Source: Colwellia chukchiensis
GTDB taxonomy: Bacteria > Pseudomonadota > Gammaproteobacteria > Enterobacterales > Alteromonadaceae
DNA length: 64,000 bases
Reading direction: 5' to 3'
Assembly (NCBI RefSeq): GCF_002104455.1
Contig: NZ_NBOC01000001.1
Coordinates: 124,001-188,000, forward strand
Shown here piece after piece: positions 1-8,638 of this stretch (positions within the stretch are counted from its first letter, which is position 1; every line of letters starts with the position of its first letter). A program made the translations under genes and the position numbers. A model generated the notes under the pieces. The model ran no database searches. It worked only from the letters and a program-made list of their open reading frames with translations, and was not told where the DNA came from.

Positions 1-561
1 TTCTTAGCCGGCTTGTTAATTATTCCGTCCATGTACGTTGCACAAGCGCAAGGCGTAGCGATTTTTGCTGCTGACGGTAGCTTAATCTCAGGTTCAAGCT
101 TAGTGTTTACTGTGCTACCAAGTTTATTTAATAGTATGGGGAGTATCGGGTTATATGTTGGTTTAGCCTTTTTTATTCTGATGTCGGTTGCCGCCTTAAC
201 CTCATCGATTTCTATGCTAGAAGGACCGGTATCTTATGCGGTGGAGCGACACCAAGTAGAACGGAAAAAAGTTACAACTTATATTGGCATAGGGATTTTT
301 ATTTTAAGTGCGATTATTATTGCTAATATCAGCTTTATGCTGGATTTTGTGGCTGTGTTAGCCACCCAATATGGCCAGCCGATTATTGCCATGTTGTGCT
401 GTATCTTTGTCGGTTGGATTTGGTTTCGTAATGACATTTTAACTGAGCTGAAACAAGGTAATGATATGGTCGAGCATTCATTGTTTTGGAAGATCTGGCC
501 TTGGTATACGAAATTTGTCTGTCCAACTGCCATTGCGATTGTATTCTGGCACTCGTTGTAA
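1..561 (+). CDS. Sodium-dependent transporter, NSS/SNF family (C-terminal part)
   Basis: This is the 3' part of a gene that enters from the left edge; the frame is open from base 1, so the real start lies outside. The visible part is about 186 residues of membrane protein with at least four hydrophobic segments. The stretch with MSVAALTSSISMLEGPVS is typical of the conserved late helices of neurotransmitter:sodium symporter family proteins, where it follows a long extracytoplasmic loop. Bacterial members import amino acids or related compounds with Na+. The substrate cannot be told from this part. A bidirectional terminator follows 24 bases after the stop codon. The family call is fairly safe. 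Confidence 0.8.
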   Translation, partial: FLAGLLIIPSMYVAQAQGVAIFAADGSLISGSSLVFTVLPSLFNSMGSIGLYVGLAFFILMSVAALTSSISMLEGPVSYAVERHQVERKKVTTYIGIGIFILSAIIIANISFMLDFVAVLATQYGQPIIAMLCCIFVGWIWFRNDILTELKQGNDMVEHSLFWKIWPWYTKFVCPTAIAIVFWHSL

Positions 562-584
562 ACATAGCACTAAAAGTGGACATC

Positions 585-611
585 AAAAAAGGAGCAAATT
601 GCTCCTTTTTT
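585..611. terminator. Bidirectional Rho-independent terminator
   Basis: A run of A, then GGAGCAA facing TTGCTCC, then a run of T forms a symmetric hairpin with A/T tracts on both sides. It lies between the convergent ends of the NSS transporter (plus) and the pseudouridine synthase (minus) and can serve both. Confidence 0.85.
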
Positions 612-636
612 GCTGTTAAGTACTCACCTTATCGAT

Positions 637-1341
637 CTAAAGCGCTGGCCAGGGCTGCTGCCAAGGTGGCGATAACTGTGTAATAAGTGCAAGTGCTGCT
701 GGGCTGTTAAAGCTTGCTCCTTCAGTGGGGGGTAAGCAATATTGGTAACGCTTGTTATGCAGCGTAAAAGCTAAGGCGAAGGCATGCAGATAGCCTCTAT
801 CTGAGCAAGTATGTTTATCACTATAAAGCGGATCACCCAATATCGGCACGCCAATACTGTTGAGTGCAACCCGTATTTGATGGCTTTTGCCTGAGTGTGG
901 TTTTAACAAGTACAGGCGTCTTTTGGGGGCGATGGAAAAAGAAAAAAACTGACTGATGGCCGGATTATCTGTACTTCTAAGTAGCTTCCACATGCCTCGG
1001 CGGCTCTTAACCATATCGCCTTTGATCAGCCCTTGTTTTTTTTTCGGCTTGCCATCGGCAATAGCAAGGTAGTACTTTTCTACTTGATGCTGAGCAAACA
1101 GTTGTTGAAACGCCCTCGCTGTGGCTTGGTTTTTTGCCATAATGATCAAGCCTGAGGTCATTTTATCGAGTCGGTGCACGGGATATAGTTCGTTTAAACC
1201 CGCTTGGGCTCGCAATTGCTGCTTTAATTGTGAAAATAAACCGCTGCCAACTTTTTCTTCATCATGAAAGCTGACGTCTTGGGGCTTATCAATAACAATA
1301 AAGTCGTCTTGATCAGCAATGACAGTTAAGTTCGCAGACAT
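637..1341 (-). CDS. RluA-family RNA pseudouridine synthase
   Basis: A 234-residue protein with the RluA-family catalytic motif HRLD at residues 56-59, in which Asp59 would attack the target uridine. GLIIMAKN follows, as usual in the family. The later segment containing KPHSGKSHQIRVAL (family form: GRxHQIR) completes the active-site fold. It is short and has no N-terminal S4 domain, which fits the compact RluA/RluE-like group rather than RluC or RluD. The RNA target cannot be deduced. It starts one base after the stop codon of the upstream NhaC-type antiporter, so the two are probably cotranscribed, although no functional link is obvious. Confidence 0.85.
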   Translation of the reverse strand: MSANLTVIADQDDFIVIDKPQDVSFHDEEKVGSGLFSQLKQQLRAQAGLNELYPVHRLDKMTSGLIIMAKNQATARAFQQLFAQHQVEKYYLAIADGKPKKKQGLIKGDMVKSRRGMWKLLRSTDNPAISQFFSFSIAPKRRLYLLKPHSGKSHQIRVALNSIGVPILGDPLYSDKHTCSDRGYLHAFALAFTLHNKRYQYCLPPTEGASFNSPAALALITQLSPPWQQPWPAL

Positions 1342-1342
1342 A

Positions 1343-2701
1343 CTATAAGCTTAAGCCAATGATAATATAGGCAATTAACGTAATTGCTGCACCAACTAAA
1401 GCATAAGGTAATTGCGTTTTTACATGTTGAAAATGATCGCAACCACTGGCGATTGAGGCCACAACTGTAGTATCAGAAATAGGCGAAGCATGATCACCAA
1501 AAATGCCTCCACCCAATACCGCGGCAACTAAAAACTCAATTGGTAAGCCACTTTGTTGTGCAATAGGCACGGCAATAGGAATGAGAATTGCGAACGTGCC
1601 CCAAGAAGTACCAGTGGCAAACGCCATCACAGCGGCGGCAATAAACAGAATAGGAGCCATGAAAAAGAGTGGCACTTGTACATTAATCAGGCTGCTAACA
1701 TAGATACCTGTGCCTAGCGCTTTAATTGCACTACCAAAAGCAAATGAAAGGATTAAAATAGCGACAGCCGGCGCCATATATTTTACCCCTGTGATGAGTG
1801 CTTTGCCGATGCTAGACCACGACATTTGCTGATGGGCGATTACCAGCAGTATCAGCAAGACTAAAGCACCGACTACAGACCAAAATACCGAAAACGCGCC
1901 TGCGCCCCGGCGAATATCACCATCGCCGGTTAGCCAAAGCAATATAAAGGTGCTCAATAATAACGTAAGCATTGGTAACCACATCATATGGGCAGGTGCG
2001 ACATGCTCAACATGGGGTTGTTGGCTGCTCACGGTTATTGATTCTGCGCTTTTCATCGGGCCGTACACTTTGCCGCTTATTGCGGTGTAATACGCTAACA
2101 TTACCGCCACAATAGCATAAACGTTATAGCCTATTGTGCCGATAAGTATGCCAACAGGATCGCTAAACGAATACCCATCGAGTAAACCTAAAACATAGGC
2201 ACCCCAGCCATTGATTAAAAATAAAATACTGACCGGTGCACAGGTTGAATCAACTAAGTAAGCTAGCCGAGCACGGCTGAGTTGATGACGATCAAAAAGT
2301 TTCTGACTGGCCATGCCGGCGGTAAACATGCTGAGGTTGGTATCGGTAAATATACTGGTGCCGATAACTGTAGGTAACATACTCGCTTGGCGACTATTTT
2401 TAACTAAATTCAGCGATGCTAAGTGATTAATAAAACCATTTACGGCGCCAGATTGATTCATTAACGTAACAAGGGCGCCAATTAACAAGCTAAAGCTAAT
2501 GATATAAACATTGCCTTGTGAACTAAAGACCTCGCTGATACCCGTAGCCGTGCCGACAATGCCATTAACAACTTGGCCATCAACCAGCATAAAGTGACAA
2601 AGTGCCACACCAAAAAACAGCGCAAACAGTGCGTTTTTTCGCCATATAGCAATGATGATAGCAACAAGTGGCGGGAGTAAGCTCAAAGCACTGTCTGACA
2701 T
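1343..2701 (-). CDS. NhaC-family Na+/H+ antiporter-like transporter
   Basis: A 452-residue polytopic inner-membrane protein with about ten to twelve hydrophobic segments. The motif DSTCAPVS at residues 151-158 and the late segment containing GTSWGTFAILIP are characteristic of the NhaC/ion-transporter superfamily. Members exchange Na+ for H+ or couple Na+ to organic acid or amino acid movement, so the substrate is uncertain. It is the first gene of a probable two-gene unit with the pseudouridine synthase gene. The gene is intact and shows no odd features. Confidence 0.8.
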   Translation of the reverse strand: MSDSALSLLPPLVAIIIAIWRKNALFALFFGVALCHFMLVDGQVVNGIVGTATGISEVFSSQGNVYIISFSLLIGALVTLMNQSGAVNGFINHLASLNLVKNSRQASMLPTVIGTSIFTDTNLSMFTAGMASQKLFDRHQLSRARLAYLVDSTCAPVSILFLINGWGAYVLGLLDGYSFSDPVGILIGTIGYNVYAIVAVMLAYYTAISGKVYGPMKSAESITVSSQQPHVEHVAPAHMMWLPMLTLLLSTFILLWLTGDGDIRRGAGAFSVFWSVVGALVLLILLVIAHQQMSWSSIGKALITGVKYMAPAVAILILSFAFGSAIKALGTGIYVSSLINVQVPLFFMAPILFIAAAVMAFATGTSWGTFAILIPIAVPIAQQSGLPIEFLVAAVLGGGIFGDHASPISDTTVVASIASGCDHFQHVKTQLPYALVGAAITLIAYIIIGLSL

Positions 2702-3097
2702 ATATAGCCTTTTTTATTGTTTTCTTAACGATTAGTGCACTTTTAATGAAAAAAGTTATTAGCTGCCAACTTTACGCTAATTTTTCGCGGATAATAAGCA
2801 TCAATTTAATCCTGCAATTGCAAGGCTCAGTGGCAGTGAGAGTTCACAATCATGACACAGAACAAGCTTAGCTTAAAAAAATTACACCAAGACGGATATA
2901 ATAAGTTGCAGTGATATACTCATTTTATCAATATAATGAGAATAACATAAAGTGGCTTATTCAGTTTTTATCTCTATTGGCTGAGATTAATGGTTTGATC
3001 TTAGCGATATATGGATAATAATGATGACAAGCATTGAAAATTAACATTTCACCCATAAATAGCAGTAACTCACTGGCGTCACGCATCAGGACAAATT
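2702..3097. other. Divergent intergenic region between antiporter gene and gshA
   Basis: About 400 bases with no convincing gene. It must hold promoters for both flanking genes. On the plus strand there are two exact TATAAT hexamers, at 2897-2902 and 2932-2937. The first has a poor -35 match (TTAAAA, 18-base spacing). The second sits inside a small dyad, CTCATT facing AATGAG. Neither promoter is certain. I see no terminator or riboswitch. Confidence 0.35.
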
Positions 3098-4669
3098 TTG
3101 ACATTATCATTACAGCAATATATCTCGGCATTTGCTCAAAGCAAACATTTATCATCTTTGAGTCAACTGGGTCGAGGTATCGAACGTGAAGCATTGCGCG
3201 TGCTGCCACAAGGTCGCTTATCTGAGCGTCCACATAGTGCGCGCTTGGGGGCAGCATTAACCCATCCTAATATCACCACCGACTACTCAGAAACTTTGCT
3301 GGAGTTTATAACCCCGGTTAGTTTCAAGCCAGAAACAGCCATTGCCCAGTTAGAAGATGTGCAAAAGTTTACCTTAAGTCAACTTGATGGTGAGCTGCTG
3401 TGGCCGATGAGCATGCCTTGTTTTGTCGAGGATGATGATAAAATACCACTAGCCCAGTTTGGCCAATCTAATATTGGACGAATGAAAACCGTTTATCGCC
3501 AAGGTTTAAAAAACCGCTACGGCAGTATGATGCAGGTAATATCCGGCATACATTTTAATTTTTCGTTTCCAAAAAGCTTTTTTCAATCCTTGCAGAGTAT
3601 TGAAGAAAATAGTGCACCATTAGAGCAATATATTGCAGATAAGTATTTTGCATTACTGAGAAACTATAAGCGCTATTGTTGGTTAATCCCTTATTTATAT
3701 GGGAGCTCTCCGGCGGTATGTGGCTCGTTTTTAAAACATAAGCCAACCAAACTACCGTTTAAGAAAACCGATAAAGGTTATATGTATTTAGAATATGCAA
3801 CCTCGCTTAGAATGAGTGACTTGGGTTATACCAATAGTGAACAATCGTCGTTAAAAATTTGCTATAACGATCTTGCGGGCTACTTAGATGGTGTGAAAAA
3901 CGCAATTAATTTGCCCTCAGCTAAATTTGAGAAGATTGGCGTCAAAGTTAATGGTCAATATCAACAGCTTAATAGCAATGTATTACAAATTGAAAATGAA
4001 TTATACGCGCCTGTGCGACCTAAATGTGTTGCCAAAGCGGGTGAGAAGCCTTCGCAAGCCCTAAAAAATAGAGGGGTTGAATATATTGAAGTCAGAGCAC
4101 TTGATGTAAACCCGTTTTCAGCAACCGGCATCAGCGTTGAGCAAATTCGCTTTTTAGATATTTTTCTGACATTTTGTATGTTGCAGCCAAGTCCGAAAGG
4201 CACCTATCAAGAGCAAGCTATCACGGAAGAAAACATGAATGCTGTGGTTGTTCGTGGTCGTGATCCTAAACTGTTACTGCAAGACAACGACCAACAAAAG
4301 TCGGTTGTTCAGTGGGGGGGAGAAATCTTCGCACAAATGACAGCAGTTGCAGATTTACTGGATCAGGCCAATGACAGCCACTTATACCGTGATGCGCTGG
4401 CGGTGGAAGCGGCAAAAATTAGTGACCCAAGTTTAACACCTTCAGCAAAAATTTTAGCTGCTGTGGTTAATAATAACGAGTCTTTAACCAAAACCGCACT
4501 GCAGCGGGCGGCAGATTATCGCCAACAATTACTCGCCAACGATTATCAAGAGTTTGATGAAGCGTATTTCAAGCGCAGTGTAGCAGATTCTATGGCGCAG
4601 CAATTAGAGATAGAGCAAGCTGATACGCAAAGTTTTGATGAGTTCTTGCAAGATTATTTTCAAGACTAA
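3098..4669 (+). CDS. gshA: Glutamate-cysteine ligase
   Basis: A 523-residue protein that aligns by eye along its whole length with the gammaproteobacterial GshA type (E. coli is 518 residues). It catalyses the ATP-dependent joining of glutamate and cysteine, the first step of glutathione synthesis, in the cytoplasm. Conserved blocks include GRGIEREALRV near the N-terminus, WPMSMPCF, GSMMQVISGIHFNFS, YATSLRMSDLGY, NSNVLQIENELYAPVRP and GVEYIEVRALDVNPF. The start is a TTG preceded by a CAGGA-like ribosome binding site; no in-frame ATG fits the family start better. gshB is not in the window. The glutathione link matters for the glutaredoxin-like protein at about 43.6 kb. Confidence 0.95.
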   Translation: MTLSLQQYISAFAQSKHLSSLSQLGRGIEREALRVLPQGRLSERPHSARLGAALTHPNITTDYSETLLEFITPVSFKPETAIAQLEDVQKFTLSQLDGELLWPMSMPCFVEDDDKIPLAQFGQSNIGRMKTVYRQGLKNRYGSMMQVISGIHFNFSFPKSFFQSLQSIEENSAPLEQYIADKYFALLRNYKRYCWLIPYLYGSSPAVCGSFLKHKPTKLPFKKTDKGYMYLEYATSLRMSDLGYTNSEQSSLKICYNDLAGYLDGVKNAINLPSAKFEKIGVKVNGQYQQLNSNVLQIENELYAPVRPKCVAKAGEKPSQALKNRGVEYIEVRALDVNPFSATGISVEQIRFLDIFLTFCMLQPSPKGTYQEQAITEENMNAVVVRGRDPKLLLQDNDQQKSVVQWGGEIFAQMTAVADLLDQANDSHLYRDALAVEAAKISDPSLTPSAKILAAVVNNNESLTKTALQRAADYRQQLLANDYQEFDEAYFKRSVADSMAQQLEIEQADTQSFDEFLQDYFQD

Positions 4670-4736
4670 TTGTTGCTATCTATGGCACTCGTTCACCGAG
4701 TTCGCCAGTATCAACGCTCGTTTTCAAAACCTAGAC

Positions 4737-4764
4737 AAAAAAAAGCGCGTTAGGGTAACGCGCT
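4737..4764 (-). terminator. Orphan minus-strand Rho-independent terminator
   Basis: A nine-base-pair stem (AGCGCGTTA facing TAACGCGCT, loop of three) is followed on the minus strand by a run of eight T. The plus-strand side after the stem is GAAAATATT, a poor terminator for gshA. No minus-strand gene lies upstream within 350 bases, so this terminator has no obvious owner. Confidence 0.7.
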
Positions 4765-4870
4765 GAAAATATTAAGAAAGCAGTCCAGGGAGGTTTTGCT
4801 TTCAAAAGTTATGACTCTGCTTTGTTCTAAAAGTTCACTTTATTCACTCGTTATTTTTCATACGGATATC
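4737..4870 (-). ncRNA. Candidate small RNA ending at the orphan terminator
   Basis: The minus strand carries a terminator with eight U and, just before it, a second hairpin (4776-4782 paired with 4797-4803, GAAAGCA/TGCTTTC). On that strand the loop of this hairpin exposes ACCTCCCT, a stretch complementary to ribosome binding sites. A C-rich exposed loop before an intrinsic terminator is a common design of trans-acting small RNAs. The 5' end is a guess; no clear promoter was found. No known RNA family is recognised. Confidence 0.3.
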
Positions 4871-5117
4871 AAACTTGATTGCGCGTTAGCTGCCACAGCG
4901 CTGTAAGGCATTGTTAGGCCATTATTATTGGGTGTTATTATCAGCTTATCGCGCTAGGGAGCTTAAGACTTCTGAGGTGGCTGATAGTAAGCAAGTGCTC
5001 TTAGGCTGACAGTTGCAAGCTGATAACCTGTGACCCGCTTGATGAATTTTATCTAAAAGAACATTTTATTCTGAAAATGGCAAAATATTCTGGCATGATA
5101 CGGTTAATTAAAATTAA
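4765..5117. other. Intergenic region before the lipoprotein gene
   Basis: Apart from the candidate RNA at its left end, this stretch shows no open frame or strong repeat. It should contain the promoter of the downstream lipoprotein gene; a TTAATTAAAATTAAATG stretch runs directly into that start, with no good ribosome binding site. Confidence 0.3.
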
Positions 5118-5750
5118 ATGACTGTTTTTATGTATTATTTTAAAACACTTATTATTTCAATATTGATTTGTTTAACCTTATCGAGTTGCGCCACTAGCCC
5201 ACCTAAAAACCCAGAAAACCTTTGTGAAATATTTCGCGAGCATAGGGACTGGTATTTTGCTGCCAAAGATATGCGCGAACGTTGGGGGGTACCTATTCAT
5301 GTGCCGATGAGCATGATGTATCAAGAAAGCTCTTTTAATGCTGATGCACTGCCACCTAGAGATTACCTGCTGGGCTTTATTCCTTGGGGACGTGTCAGTA
5401 GCGCCTATGGTTACTCACAAGCAAAAACCATGACCTGGGATGATTATATTCGAGAAACTAATAACTCGGGTGCTGATCGTGATGACTTCGATGATGCTAT
5501 CGACTTTATGGGTTGGTTTATTTTTAAAACGCAAAAAATTAATAAAGTGTCGAAATGGGATGGCTATAACCAATATTTAAATTACCACGAAGGTTGGGGC
5601 GGCTTTAAGCGCAAAACCTACAAGAAAAAAGCCTGGTTAGTGAAAGTTGCCCGAAAAGTCGATCACCGTGCTAAGCGTTACTCAAGCCAATTAAAAAGTT
5701 GTGAAGATGAGTTAAATCATGGCTGGCTATGGCGTTTATTTTTTGGGTGA
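5118..5750 (+). CDS. Lipoprotein with lysozyme-like (SLT) transglycosylase domain
   Basis: A 210-residue protein with a lipoprotein signal: hydrophobic residues 8-22, then the lipobox LSSC with the lipidated Cys at 24. The mature part has MMYQESSFN around residue 67, with Glu70 in the position of the catalytic glutamate of soluble lytic transglycosylase-like domains, followed by SAYGYSQAK, which corresponds to the family's G-L-M-Q region. It probably cleaves peptidoglycan from the inner face of the outer membrane, or binds it. Two in-frame ATG codons (5118 and 5130) are possible starts. It is convergent with corB and probably monocistronic. Confidence 0.75.
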   Translation: MTVFMYYFKTLIISILICLTLSSCATSPPKNPENLCEIFREHRDWYFAAKDMRERWGVPIHVPMSMMYQESSFNADALPPRDYLLGFIPWGRVSSAYGYSQAKTMTWDDYIRETNNSGADRDDFDDAIDFMGWFIFKTQKINKVSKWDGYNQYLNYHEGWGGFKRKTYKKKAWLVKVARKVDHRAKRYSSQLKSCEDELNHGWLWRLFFG

Positions 5751-6361
5751 TCGATATTGAATTCGCCAACGTAGCAGACACGCATGGTTAGTCGCTATGC
5801 GTTGCTGTGGGCTTTAAGGTTATTAGCCTAGCTCGATAAATTGCCAATGCGCCATTTTTTAAGCTAAAAAGTGGCTTATTTCAAGCGTACCCTTACGCAT
5901 AAATTATGCGTTTTATCATGACACCATACCTTAATTGCCGTTCATTAATCGAACTGCATTTTTCTTGCCAAAGTGTAAAATATTTGTACTTGAACTTTGC
6001 CAAGCTAGTGGCAGTAAGGCATAGAAAACAAAAGAAATTAATTTGAAAAAATCTGCAATTTTTTGCACGAAATAGTTTGCAAAATACAAAGCCCGATGTT
6101 TAGTGGCTTTGCATTTGTTATCCACAGAAATTGTGGAAACCTGATCTTAAGATCTAAGCTTGTGTATAACATTGTGATTAACTTTCTCTGTTGATGGTTA
6201 TATCCACAACTGTAAGCAAAATATCTTTCTCCAGCACGAGACGTCACCGCTGTTTTTCACTCGCAGCTAAGGAGCAATATTAAAGTCGATATTGTCAAGT
6301 GCAGGCGCAACGACGAGAGCCTTAAATACGCCTACCGATTACGGGCTTTCTTGGGGGGGGG
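5751..6361. other. Long convergent intergenic region
   Basis: About 610 bases between the 3' ends of two convergent genes, so no promoter for either neighbour is expected here. No credible protein-coding frame is present. It is AT-rich in the middle, contains the DnaA-box cluster listed separately, and ends in a run of nine G (6353-6361) directly against the corB stop codon. No obvious intrinsic terminator is seen for either gene. Confidence 0.5.
6118..6208. other. DnaA-box cluster with Dam-site palindrome
   Basis: Exact DnaA boxes are TTATCCACA at 6118-6126 (plus) and TTATACACA at 6161-6169 (minus). Near matches with one deviation from TTWTNCACA are at 6132-6140 (minus), 6173-6181 (minus) and 6200-6208 (plus). 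Between them lies a perfect 12-bp palindrome, GATCTTAAGATC (6143-6154), with two GATC sites. Five DnaA-like sites in 91 bases resemble an origin or a DnaA-titrating or reactivating locus. Neither dnaA, dnaN nor mnmG is nearby, so a chromosomal origin is less likely. DnaA binding itself is inference. Confidence 0.5.
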
Positions 6362-7645
6362 TTAACTTTCGTCGCTTTCTTCTAGGTAAAAATCGGGTAA
6401 AATACGCACGGTTTTAATCATATTGTCTTTTACTTCGATAATTTCCAGTGGATAACCAGCGATCCTTACGCTTAAGTTTGCTTCTGGAATATCTTCTAAG
6501 TACTCCAAAATTAAACCATTGAGGGTTTTAGGGCCATCAGTTGGAAAGTGCCATGTCATCTCTTTATTGATATCACGCACGGTAGCACTGCCATCAACTA
6601 AATAACTGCCGTCGGGTTGCATGTTAACTTCATCGCTGGTGGTTGGGGTCATGGTTGTGGTGAAGTCGCCGACTATTTCTTCTAGAATATCTTCGAGTGT
6701 CACTAAGCCTTGAATATCGCCGTATTCGTCAACGACTAGCCCAATGCGCTCTTTTGCCCGTTGAAATTTTAATAATTGAACATTAAGTGGTGTTCCTTCG
6801 GGAATAAAATAAATTTCACGCACGGCGCGTAATAGGGTTGCCTTAGTGAGCTGCTCCTTAGAGACTAGTCGTAGCGCGTCACGCATATGAAAATAGCCGA
6901 CCACATCGTCGATACTGTCGCGATAAAGTAAAACTCTGGTGTGGTTTGATTGCGTAAGCTGCTTTTGAATGCGCTTCCATTCATCATTAATATCTATACC
7001 AACCAATTCATTACGCGGGATCATTATATCTTCAACAGTCACGTTTTCTAAATCGAGAATACCCACCAACATGTCTTGATCGCGAGCTTTCAACAGGGCG
7101 CCAGACTCATTAACGACGGTGCGCAGCTCTTCTGAGCTCAAACTGTGTTGTTCGCGCTGCTCCGGGCTAATTCTAAGTAGGGCTAATAAGCCATTGGTGA
7201 TCCAATTTACCGCGATCACAAAGGGGTACAGCACTTTTAATAATAGGGTGAGAATAAAAGAGCTCGGAAACGCGACTTTTTCTGGATAAAGCGCCGCCAA
7301 GGTTTTAGGGGTGATCTCAGCGAAGATTAAAATAACCAAAGTGAGCAATAAGCCGGAATAAAACACCCCAGCATCACCATATAAACGTTGCGCTATGATA
7401 CCTGTGATTAACGTGGCAAAAATGTTCACTAAGTTGTTGCCGATGAGAATTAAACCAATCAACTTATCAGGCTTAGCGAGCAATTTTCCTACGCGCTTCG
7501 CACCACCATGGTTTTGCTTTTCTAAATGTTTAAGTCGATAACGATTGATCGACATCATGCCGGTTTCAGAGCCAGAGAAATATGCTGATATAAAGATGAG
7601 AATGCCGAGCACGACAAACAGCACATCAGTTGAGATGTTATCCAA
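6362..7645 (-). CDS. corB: CorB/YfjD-type CNNM-CBS membrane protein
   Basis: A 427-residue protein with the CNNM/DUF21 membrane domain (about residues 5-180, including SAYFSGSETGMMSINRYRL), a CBS-domain pair in the middle, and a C-terminal CorC/HlyC transporter-associated domain. Length and order match E. coli YfjD (CorB), implicated in Mg2+ or Co2+ handling. The neighbour ypjD lies directly upstream and ffh is divergent nearby, the same grouping as ffh-ypjD-yfjD in E. coli; this supports the symbol. The stop codon is directly preceded on the genomic plus strand by a G9 tract. Confidence 0.85.
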   Translation of the reverse strand: MDNISTDVLFVVLGILIFISAYFSGSETGMMSINRYRLKHLEKQNHGGAKRVGKLLAKPDKLIGLILIGNNLVNIFATLITGIIAQRLYGDAGVFYSGLLLTLVILIFAEITPKTLAALYPEKVAFPSSFILTLLLKVLYPFVIAVNWITNGLLALLRISPEQREQHSLSSEELRTVVNESGALLKARDQDMLVGILDLENVTVEDIMIPRNELVGIDINDEWKRIQKQLTQSNHTRVLLYRDSIDDVVGYFHMRDALRLVSKEQLTKATLLRAVREIYFIPEGTPLNVQLLKFQRAKERIGLVVDEYGDIQGLVTLEDILEEIVGDFTTTMTPTTSDEVNMQPDGSYLVDGSATVRDINKEMTWHFPTDGPKTLNGLILEYLEDIPEANLSVRIAGYPLEIIEVKDNMIKTVRILPDFYLEESDES

Positions 7646-7733
7646 TAAAGGTTTCCTATATGAGTAAGTATTTACACGCTATATCACAGTATAAAATTTT
7701 ATTGTGAAGAAGCTTTAATTTATACCTTAAAAT

Positions 7734-8534
7734 TTATAATAAGAGAAATTCTTTTACAAATCGGCTACCAAAGTAGGCCAAGGTCAGTATGAAGGTGGCA
7801 ATGACAGTTAATATTAATACCCGTTGACCGCGCCAGCCTTGCTTAAAGTGGCCCCATAACGTCACAAAATACAGCACACAAGCAACCAAAGATAAAATAG
7901 TTTTGTGGGCATTTTCTTTAGCTATCATGCCATTTAGAAAAATAAAGCCCAAAATTTCACTTAAAAGTAAACAAGAGCTACCCAATAATAAAATAATAAA
8001 CAGTTGGCGCTCAACCTGCATTAACGGTGGTAAGTGGCTCACTGCTTGTAAGTTTTTGGTTTTTAATTTCATATTAATATAAGCCACTTGGAATGCGTAT
8101 AAGGTGGCGATTACGAGCACGCAATAGGCAATAATTGCTAAGGTGATATGGCTTAACATCGCTAGCTTATTAGCGACTATAACCATATTGCCGATGGGAG
8201 CAATAAAAATCATACTCAGCTGCCAAAGCCCAGCAAAGCCATAAATTACCGGCAATAGTAGATTAACTTTAAAGCGCAGCGCCACGGTAGAGATGACTAA
8301 ACTAATAATTAAGCTAACCAGGGATACCACATTGGGCAAAGATAAATTGAGGCTGTTTTGTGTGAATAAAAATTGTGAGCTACTTAAAACATGGAATACT
8401 ATAGCTAAGCTTGCAAAAATTAGCGTAATAATTAAGTTTGGACCTTTAGGGTGAAATAGTCGCGATAAAATGGACAGGGTCGCGACGCTGTAACATATAA
8501 AGGCGGTAAAAGAACTAATAGTTGAGAATTCCAC
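7734..8534 (-). CDS. ypjD: YpjD, CcsA/HemX-like inner-membrane protein
   Basis: A 266-residue polytopic protein with about eight hydrophobic segments and a C-terminal part resembling the cytochrome c assembly CcsA/HemX fold. The segment ending VACVLYFVTLWGHFKQGWRGQR fits the conserved end of the family. Its biochemical role is not established. It lies between corB and the ffh region, which is the conserved genomic position of ypjD in gammaproteobacteria. It probably shares a transcript with corB, 88 bases downstream. Confidence 0.8.
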   Translation of the reverse strand: MEFSTISSFTAFICYSVATLSILSRLFHPKGPNLIITLIFASLAIVFHVLSSSQFLFTQNSLNLSLPNVVSLVSLIISLVISTVALRFKVNLLLPVIYGFAGLWQLSMIFIAPIGNMVIVANKLAMLSHITLAIIAYCVLVIATLYAFQVAYINMKLKTKNLQAVSHLPPLMQVERQLFIILLLGSSCLLLSEILGFIFLNGMIAKENAHKTILSLVACVLYFVTLWGHFKQGWRGQRVLILTVIATFILTLAYFGSRFVKEFLLL

Positions 8535-8556
8535 AAAACGCTCCGAAAATATTTAA

Positions 8557-8586
8557 AACTATACTAGCTATATCATAGCTATAGTT
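8557..8586 (-). terminator. Possible weak terminator or operator hairpin
   Basis: AACTATACTAGCTAT faces ATAGCTATAGTT, giving a 12-bp stem with a three-base bulge. On the minus strand TTTAAATATTTT follows. It lies between the Cu/Zn permease gene and ypjD and may partly separate them. Confidence 0.35.
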
Positions 8587-8638
8587 ATTATGGCGATTCT
8601 AGCAGAATAACCACTAGACACCACGATTAATGTGTATT

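Noticed and set aside
2668-2871. 67-residue plus-strand frame between the antiporter gene and gshA
   Set aside because: It starts inside the antiporter gene on the other strand, has no good ribosome binding site and looks like no family.
6118-6208. Calling the DnaA-box cluster the chromosomal origin oriC
   Set aside because: Neither dnaA, dnaN, mnmG nor mioC is near, and I cannot compute GC skew. Only a DnaA-binding cluster is supported.
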